A stretch of DNA of 11,058 nt from JBCCMB01 sp039026555 (GTDB taxonomy: Bacteria; Pseudomonadota; Alphaproteobacteria; Caulobacterales; Hyphomonadaceae): NCBI GenBank assembly GCA_039026555.1, contig JBCCMB010000093.1, positions 1-11,058 on the forward strand, written 5' to 3'. Shown piece after piece: positions 7,055 to 11,058 of this stretch. Both the position numbers and the translations under genes were made by a program. Below the pieces are notes generated by a model. It was not told the origin of the DNA and ran no database searches. It was given only the letters and a program-made list of their open reading frames with translations. Numbering within the stretch: position 1 is the stretch's first letter; each line of letters starts with the position of its first letter.

Positions 7055-7086
7055 TTCGGCCGGAGGCGTTGACGTCTCCGGCCGAA
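7055..7086 (+). repeat. Strong inverted repeat (hairpin) between rlpA and the carboxypeptidase gene
   Basis: TTCGGCCGGAG (7055-7065) pairs perfectly with CTCCGGCCGAA (7076-7086). Inside it, a G-T wobble (7066/7075) and two more GC pairs close a TTGA tetraloop, giving a stem of about 14 bp. No T-run follows on the plus strand, so it is not a standard intrinsic terminator. The minus-strand reading ends in AAAAGG and also lacks a T-tract. It could be an mRNA-stabilising or partial attenuation structure that sets the ratio of the two products. Confidence 0.75.
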
Positions 7087-7112
7087 GCGCATTCTGTAAC
7101 GCACAAATGCAT

Positions 7113-7118
7113 AAGGAG
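7113..7118 (+). promoter_or_regulatory. Ribosome binding site fixing the carboxypeptidase start at 7125
   Basis: AAGGAG lies 6 bases before the ATG at 7125. The earlier in-frame ATG at 7107 lies upstream of this site and would make the site part of the coding region, so it is rejected as the start. Confidence 0.85.
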
Positions 7119-7124
7119 ACGGCG

Positions 7125-8267
7125 ATGCGCGCTTGGATCACCGGATTGGTGTTTATGGTGTTTGGGCTGGCGGGAACGGCGAATGCCCAAGAAACCGATC
7201 CGCTCAACACCAAAGCGGAATTTGCATACATCCTCGACGCCGATACGGGGCTAACTCTTTATTCCAAGCGCGGCGACGAGCCTATGGTCCCCGCCTCAAT
7301 GACTAAGATCATGACCGCTTATGTGGTGTTTGAGCGCATTCGCGATGGTCGTTTGTCTCTGGATGATGAGTTCACTGTCAGCGAAAACGCCTGGCGTCGG
7401 GGCGGCGCCGCATCTGGCGGCTCAACCATGTTCTTGGAACTGAATTCTAAGGTGCGCGTCGAAGACCTACTCCGCGGCGTCATTATTCAATCGGGCAATG
7501 ACGCCTGCATCGTACTTGCCGAGGGTGTTTCCGGTTCGGAAGAAGCGTTCGCCCGCGAAATGACGCTGCGCGCGGAAGAATTGGGGCTCTCTACTCTCAA
7601 TTTCAAAAACTCCACCGGCCTTTATCATGAGGAGCATGTCGTCAGCGCGGAAGATCTCGCCCAGCTCGCGTATCTGATGATCACCGAGTTTCCCGAGTAC
7701 TACACATTCTATTCAGAGAGAGAATTTACCTGGAACGGCATCCGGCAACCTAATCGCAATCCCTTATTGGGAGATGTCGACGGCGCGGACGGCATGAAGA
7801 CCGGCCACTTGGAGATTTCGGGCTATGGCCTAGTCGGCACGGCGGTCCGCGACGGCGAGCGACGGATTATTGTGCTCAACGGACTTCCCAGCATCGCCGA
7901 TCGCGCTCAAGAAGCGCGCCGCGTAATGCGCTCAGCCTTCGTCGACTTTCAGGTGCGCGATATCGTCGGTGCAGACGTCGTCGTTGGCGAAGCGGACGTT
8001 TGGCTGGGTCAATCTAAGCGCGTTCCCCTGAAAACGACCGAAGCGATGACGATCGGCGTCCACGCAGACGCCGCGCGCCGGATGGAAACCTATATCTCGT
8101 ATCGCGGTCCGCTGACCGCGCCTGTCAAAGCCGGAGATCAAGTCGGTGAATTGGTGGTTTCAGCGCCAGGGATGGAAGAGATCCGCGCGCCCTTGGTCGC
8201 TGACGCGGACATTCCGAAACTCGGATTGATCGGACGCGCTCTGCTCGGGATTAGCGGAGGGCAATAA
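7125..8267 (+). CDS. D-alanyl-D-alanine carboxypeptidase, PBP5/DacF type (peptidase S11)
   Basis: This enzyme removes the terminal D-Ala from peptidoglycan stem pentapeptides in the periplasm. From the ATG at 7125 it has 380 residues. A signal peptide (1-21) ends in TANA before QETDP. The three active-site motifs are intact: SMTK (58-61, nucleophile Ser58), SGN (123-125) and KTG (225-227). A PBP5 C-terminal beta-rich domain follows (about 277-367). The last residues (LIGRALLGISGGQ) are weakly amphipathic, so a membrane-anchoring helix like that of E. coli PBP5 is doubtful. The tmk start follows 2 bases after the stop, so translation is probably coupled. dacA, dacC and dacF names are all used for this family, so none is assigned. 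Confidence 0.93.
   Translation: MRAWITGLVFMVFGLAGTANAQETDPLNTKAEFAYILDADTGLTLYSKRGDEPMVPASMTKIMTAYVVFERIRDGRLSLDDEFTVSENAWRRGGAASGGSTMFLELNSKVRVEDLLRGVIIQSGNDACIVLAEGVSGSEEAFAREMTLRAEELGLSTLNFKNSTGLYHEEHVVSAEDLAQLAYLMITEFPEYYTFYSEREFTWNGIRQPNRNPLLGDVDGADGMKTGHLEISGYGLVGTAVRDGERRIIVLNGLPSIADRAQEARRVMRSAFVDFQVRDIVGADVVVGEADVWLGQSKRVPLKTTEAMTIGVHADAARRMETYISYRGPLTAPVKAGDQVGELVVSAPGMEEIRAPLVADADIPKLGLIGRALLGISGGQ
8256..8261 (+). promoter_or_regulatory. Ribosome binding site for the TTG start of tmk
   Basis: GGAGGG lies inside the end of the carboxypeptidase gene, 8 bases before TTG 8270-8272. It supports TTG as the tmk start, as no ATG or GTG lies in frame before the Walker A motif. Confidence 0.75.
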
Positions 8268-8269
8268 GC

Positions 8270-8923
8270 TTGGCTCCCGCGCGCGGACATTTCATCACCT
8301 TGGAAGGCGGCGAAGGCGTTGGCAAATCCACGCTAATGACGGGGCTCGCCGCTGAGTTGCGGTCGCGCGGGCTAGGCGTCTTGGAAACACGCGAACCTGG
8401 CGGTTCGGCCGGCGGCGAAGCTTTGCGCAAACTGATCCTGGATCCGCCAGAAAATGTCACTTGGTCGGCATTGTCGCAAACGCTGTTGTTCAACGCGGCG
8501 CGTCGCAACCATCTCGACGATTTGATTGAACCGGCGTTGGCGCGCGGAGACTGGACGATTTGCGACCGATTTTCGGATTCCACCCGCGCGTATCAAGCGG
8601 CCGCTGGCGGCGTCGCGATGGAAGATGTTTTAGCGCTGGAGAATATCGCTATAGGTGTTCGCGGCCCGGATTTGACGCTCATACTCGATATGCCCATCGA
8701 CACAGCTGCGGACCGCCGGCGCGCGCGGGGCGGTCCATTGGATCCGTTTGAAGCGGAGGACGAGGCGTTTCATGAGCGTGCCCGCATGGCGTTTCTGGCG
8801 ATCGCTGAGGTGGAACCGGAAAGATGTGTCGTAATCGACGCCAGCCAGAGTGCTGAAGCCGTTCTGTCGGAGGCCCTAACCGCCGTCGAAATGCGCTTTG
8901 ACGGGGCGAGCGTTCCGTCATGA
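8270..8923 (+). CDS. tmk: Thymidylate kinase (dTMP kinase)
   Basis: This enzyme phosphorylates dTMP to dTDP with ATP, an essential cytoplasmic step in dTTP synthesis. It has 217 residues, normal for the family. Motifs in order are: P-loop EGGEGVGKST (residues 12-21), TREPGG (40-45), LLFNAARRNHL (72-82), DRFSDST (99-105, the DR-Y/F motif) with AYQ, and a LID region around RRRARGGPLDPFE (149-161). The placement of basic residues in the LID is like that of the E. coli-type enzyme. The start is TTG, supported by the upstream GGAGGG. The 3-prime end overlaps holB by 4 bases (ATGA), a classic coupled pair; tmk and holB are neighbours in many bacteria. Confidence 0.96.
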   Translation: MAPARGHFITLEGGEGVGKSTLMTGLAAELRSRGLGVLETREPGGSAGGEALRKLILDPPENVTWSALSQTLLFNAARRNHLDDLIEPALARGDWTICDRFSDSTRAYQAAAGGVAMEDVLALENIAIGVRGPDLTLILDMPIDTAADRRRARGGPLDPFEAEDEAFHERARMAFLAIAEVEPERCVVIDASQSAEAVLSEALTAVEMRFDGASVPS

Positions 8924-9888
8924 CCGAAGAGCTGGCCCAATTTGGTCCCATCATAGGCCATGCGTGCGCAAAACAAACCTTATTGGACGCGTATGGCGGC
9001 GACCGCATGCATCATGGATGGCTGTTTCAAGGCCCTCGCGGGGTCGGAAAAGCTCGGCTGGCGCTTCAGTTCGCCGCACACCTATTGGGCGCGCAAGCGA
9101 CAGAGCTTGACGCGCCTAAAGATAATCATATCGCGCATTTGATGCTGACGGGCGCCCACCCCGATTTTCGTTGGATCACGAGGCCGGTGGACGACAAGGG
9201 AAAATTGAAGGCCGAAATTCCCGTCGACGCCGCGCGCGCGCTCGCTGAGTTTTTCGCGCTTCGACCAGCGATGGGCGGATGGCGCGTGGCGATCGTCGAC
9301 GCGGTGGACGAACTCAATCGCTTCGGCGCCAACGCCTTACTGAAAACGCTAGAGGAGCCCCCGAAACAAGCGCTATTGATCCTATTAGCGCATGGCGAGC
9401 AAGCCGTTCTGCCGACATTAAAGAGCCGCTGTCGTCAGCTGCGTCTCGATCCATTGTCCAACGCTGAAATGCTGGACGCCCTGGCGATGGCCGGCGTGTC
9501 AGCCGATGCGGCGGCGGATATGGCCATGCTTGCGCCGGGACGTCCGGGACAAGCGTTAGCGCTGCAATCAAGCGAGGCGCGCACCGCCGCGCGCGCTGCG
9601 CTGGACGCGGCGAATGCGGGCGGTCGACTGGATGCGCGCGGCCTAAATGCGGCGATCACATCATCGGCGAAGTCGGAGCTCGCGTTCGAAGCGGCGGTCG
9701 CAAGCCTTATGCGCTGGACGCAAGATCGCGCGTGTGGCGCAGAAACGCCGCTCGCCGCTGGCGCGTGGGCGGACGCGCATCGGCGTATCAGCGAGACGGC
9801 GTCCGAGGCGAAGGGATTGAACATGGACAAGGCGCAAGCCGTCTCAAGCGTGCTTTTAACGCTTCAGAAGACGGCGCGAAACGGCTAG
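8920..9888 (+). CDS. holB: DNA polymerase III subunit delta-prime
   Basis: This is a component of the clamp loader that loads the beta clamp on DNA. It has 322 residues. IIGH and HHGWLFQGP (about 11-39) lead into the P-loop GPRGVGK (38-44). VAIVDAVDELN (123-133) takes the Walker B place, followed by GANALLKTLEEPP (136-148), then LPTLKSRCRQL (164-174), the SRC motif that completes the neighbour ATPase site. An alanine-rich C-terminal collar domain follows. No Zn-binding Cys cluster is visible, which is common in alphaproteobacterial delta-prime. The start ATG overlaps the tmk stop. tatD follows 10 bases after the stop; in many alphaproteobacteria metG sits in this gap, but it is absent here. 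Confidence 0.94.
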   Translation: MTEELAQFGPIIGHACAKQTLLDAYGGDRMHHGWLFQGPRGVGKARLALQFAAHLLGAQATELDAPKDNHIAHLMLTGAHPDFRWITRPVDDKGKLKAEIPVDAARALAEFFALRPAMGGWRVAIVDAVDELNRFGANALLKTLEEPPKQALLILLAHGEQAVLPTLKSRCRQLRLDPLSNAEMLDALAMAGVSADAAADMAMLAPGRPGQALALQSSEARTAARAALDAANAGGRLDARGLNAAITSSAKSELAFEAAVASLMRWTQDRACGAETPLAAGAWADAHRRISETASEAKGLNMDKAQAVSSVLLTLQKTARNG

Positions 9889-9898
9889 ACCAGCGGCA

Positions 9899-10672
9899 AT
9901 GTTATTCGACAGCCACGTCAACCTCCATGGGGAGGCTTATGAGGAAGATCGCGACGAGGTGATTGCGCGTGCTCGCGACGCCGGCGTGTCGCGCTTCATC
10001 GGCATTTGCGACAAGATGGAGAATTTCTCCGCCATTCGCGAAATCGCAGATGGTGAACCCGATATGTGGTGCAGCGTCGGCGCGCATCCGCATTATGCGA
10101 AGGATCATCTGGATCTAACGGCGGAGCAGCTCATTGAAGCGTGCCAAGATCAAATTGTCTGCGGCGTTGGCGAGACGGGCTTAGATTTTCATTACGGCTA
10201 CAGCCCTGAAGAGGATCAGGTTCGCGTGTTTCAAGCGCATATCGACGCCGCGCGCGAGGCGAAACTTCCGCTGATCGTCCATACGCGAGAGGCCGACGAC
10301 TTAACGGGCGACATTCTGGAACGTGAAATGGCGCGCGGAGCGTTTCAGCCCTTGCTGCATTGCTATACTGGCGGACCGCGCCTCGCCGAACGCGCGCGAG
10401 ATCTGGACGCCTATTTTTCCGTCTCCGGCATTGTTTCGTTTAAACGCGCGGACGATGTGCGGTCCGTCGTGATGGATATGCCATTGGATCGCGTGATCCT
10501 GGAAACCGATTGTCCCTATCTCGCGCCGACGCCGCATCGCGGCCGCCGGAATGAACCGGCCTATCTGGTCGATGTATGCCGGGCGTTCGCCGACCTACGC
10601 GGGTTGGATTATGAGGAAGCGGCCAAGCTTACGACAGACAATTGCCTACGCTTGTTTGGACGGACGCATTGA
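9899..10672 (+). CDS. TatD-family metal-dependent hydrolase/DNase
   Basis: TatD proteins are TIM-barrel metallohydrolases with reported 3-prime exonuclease activity; the cellular role of the YcfH/YabD branch is less clear. It has 257 residues, normal length. Metal ligands seen are: the DSHVNLH start (4-10), GETGLD (91-96, Glu92), VHTRE (127-131, His128), LHCYTGG (153-159, His154) and ETDCPYLAP (202-210, Asp204), then RNEP (217-220). The first motif reads H-V-N where most TatD proteins have H-x-H (DSHCHLD), so one metal ligand is Asn8; I believe this variant is common in Caulobacter relatives. The ribosome site before ATG 9899 is weak, which suggests coupling to holB. The stop overlaps the next gene start. 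Confidence 0.93.
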   Translation: MLFDSHVNLHGEAYEEDRDEVIARARDAGVSRFIGICDKMENFSAIREIADGEPDMWCSVGAHPHYAKDHLDLTAEQLIEACQDQIVCGVGETGLDFHYGYSPEEDQVRVFQAHIDAAREAKLPLIVHTREADDLTGDILEREMARGAFQPLLHCYTGGPRLAERARDLDAYFSVSGIVSFKRADDVRSVVMDMPLDRVILETDCPYLAPTPHRGRRNEPAYLVDVCRAFADLRGLDYEEAAKLTTDNCLRLFGRTH

Positions 10673-11058
10673 GCGATCGCAGCGAGATTTGCGTGCGCAT
10701 TTTAGGATGCGGATCGTCCGGCGGCGTTCCACGCGTGGGCGGCGATTGGGGCGCGTGCGATCCCACAAATCCTAAAAATCGGCGCACGCGCTGTTCCATC
10801 CTCGTTACGGCGCAATTGGCCGGCTCGGCGGAGCCGACACGCGTCCTGATCGACACATCGCCCGATATGCGCGAGCAATTGCTCGCGGCGGACGTCGATT
10901 GGCTGGACGCCGTTGTGTTTACGCATGAGCACGCGGATCAATGCCATGGAATTGACGATCTGCGCGCCTTGGTGATCCGACATCGACGTCAGATGCCGGT
11001 CTACATGGACGAGCGGACCGCATCGGTGCTGATGCATCGCTTTGAGTATTGCTTTGAG
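10669..11058 (+). CDS. MBL-fold metallohydrolase, PhnP/YcfI-like, partial
   Basis: The first 130 residues are present and the frame is open to the right edge. The N-terminus ILGCGSSGGVPR (11-22), GACDPTNPKNRRTRCSIL (28-45), the LIDTSPDMR strand (60-68) and the metal motif THEHADQCHGIDDLR (85-99) match the MBL proteins that follow tatD in alphaproteobacteria, related to PhnP-type phosphodiesterases. The fifth position of the metal motif is Gln rather than His (HxHxDQ), which is usual for this subgroup. The start is taken as TTG 10669, overlapping the tatD stop. GTG 10693, directly before the ILGCG strand, is an alternative. The substrate cannot be told from the sequence. Confidence 0.88.
   Translation, partial: MSDRSEICVRILGCGSSGGVPRVGGDWGACDPTNPKNRRTRCSILVTAQLAGSAEPTRVLIDTSPDMREQLLAADVDWLDAVVFTHEHADQCHGIDDLRALVIRHRRQMPVYMDERTASVLMHRFEYCFE

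Noticed and set aside
10702..11037. Minus-strand open frame of 111 codons.
   Set aside because: It is antisense to the MBL-fold hydrolase, whose motifs are unmistakable.

Overview
This window looks like chromosome from an alphaproteobacterium. The right half carries a Caulobacterales/Hyphomonadales-flavoured core gene run: rlpA, a D-Ala-D-Ala carboxypeptidase gene, tmk, holB, tatD and an MBL-hydrolase gene. A CtrA-like TTAA-N7-TTAA site lies upstream of it. The left half is a surface-polysaccharide region with signs of acquisition and decay. The lineage is inferred from gene content and protein flavour; nothing in the window proves a genus.

Left, accessory half (1 to about 5400). A minus-strand gene cut by the left window edge encodes a Capsule_synth (KpsC/KpsS-like) glycosyltransferase-type protein. 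It is much more AT-rich than the rest of the window. Directly upstream of it, on the same strand, is an intact arabinose-5-phosphate isomerase (kpsF/kdsD), the first Kdo-pathway enzyme. Divergent from kpsF is the next Kdo-pathway gene, kdsA. Here it is a clear pseudogene: the N-terminal third is missing and three single-base frameshifts can be placed by following the family sequence through the frames. A minus-strand DUF2793 (phage/GTA-associated) gene follows, then about 590 bp with no convincing gene, then a UDP-glucuronate 4-epimerase that would supply UDP-galacturonate for capsule or LPS. A tRNA-Ser(UGA) gene on the minus strand marks the boundary.

Right, core half (5500 to 11058, all plus strand). 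After 338 bp of non-coding DNA holding the CtrA-like site come a septal RlpA (DPBB plus SPOR) without a lipobox, a strong hairpin, a penicillin-binding-protein-5-type carboxypeptidase, thymidylate kinase, DNA polymerase III delta-prime, a TatD hydrolase, and the start of a PhnP-like metallo-beta-lactamase-fold hydrolase cut by the right edge. From the carboxypeptidase onward the genes abut or overlap by 2 to 4 bases, or are 10 bases or less apart, so they are probably one transcript joining wall remodelling with nucleotide and DNA metabolism.

I see no CRISPR array, insertion sequence, toxin-antitoxin pair or obvious new defence system. The most interesting points are the broken kdsA beside an intact kpsF, the DUF2793 phage/GTA-type protein inside a polysaccharide locus, and the unexplained stretch at 3773-4366.
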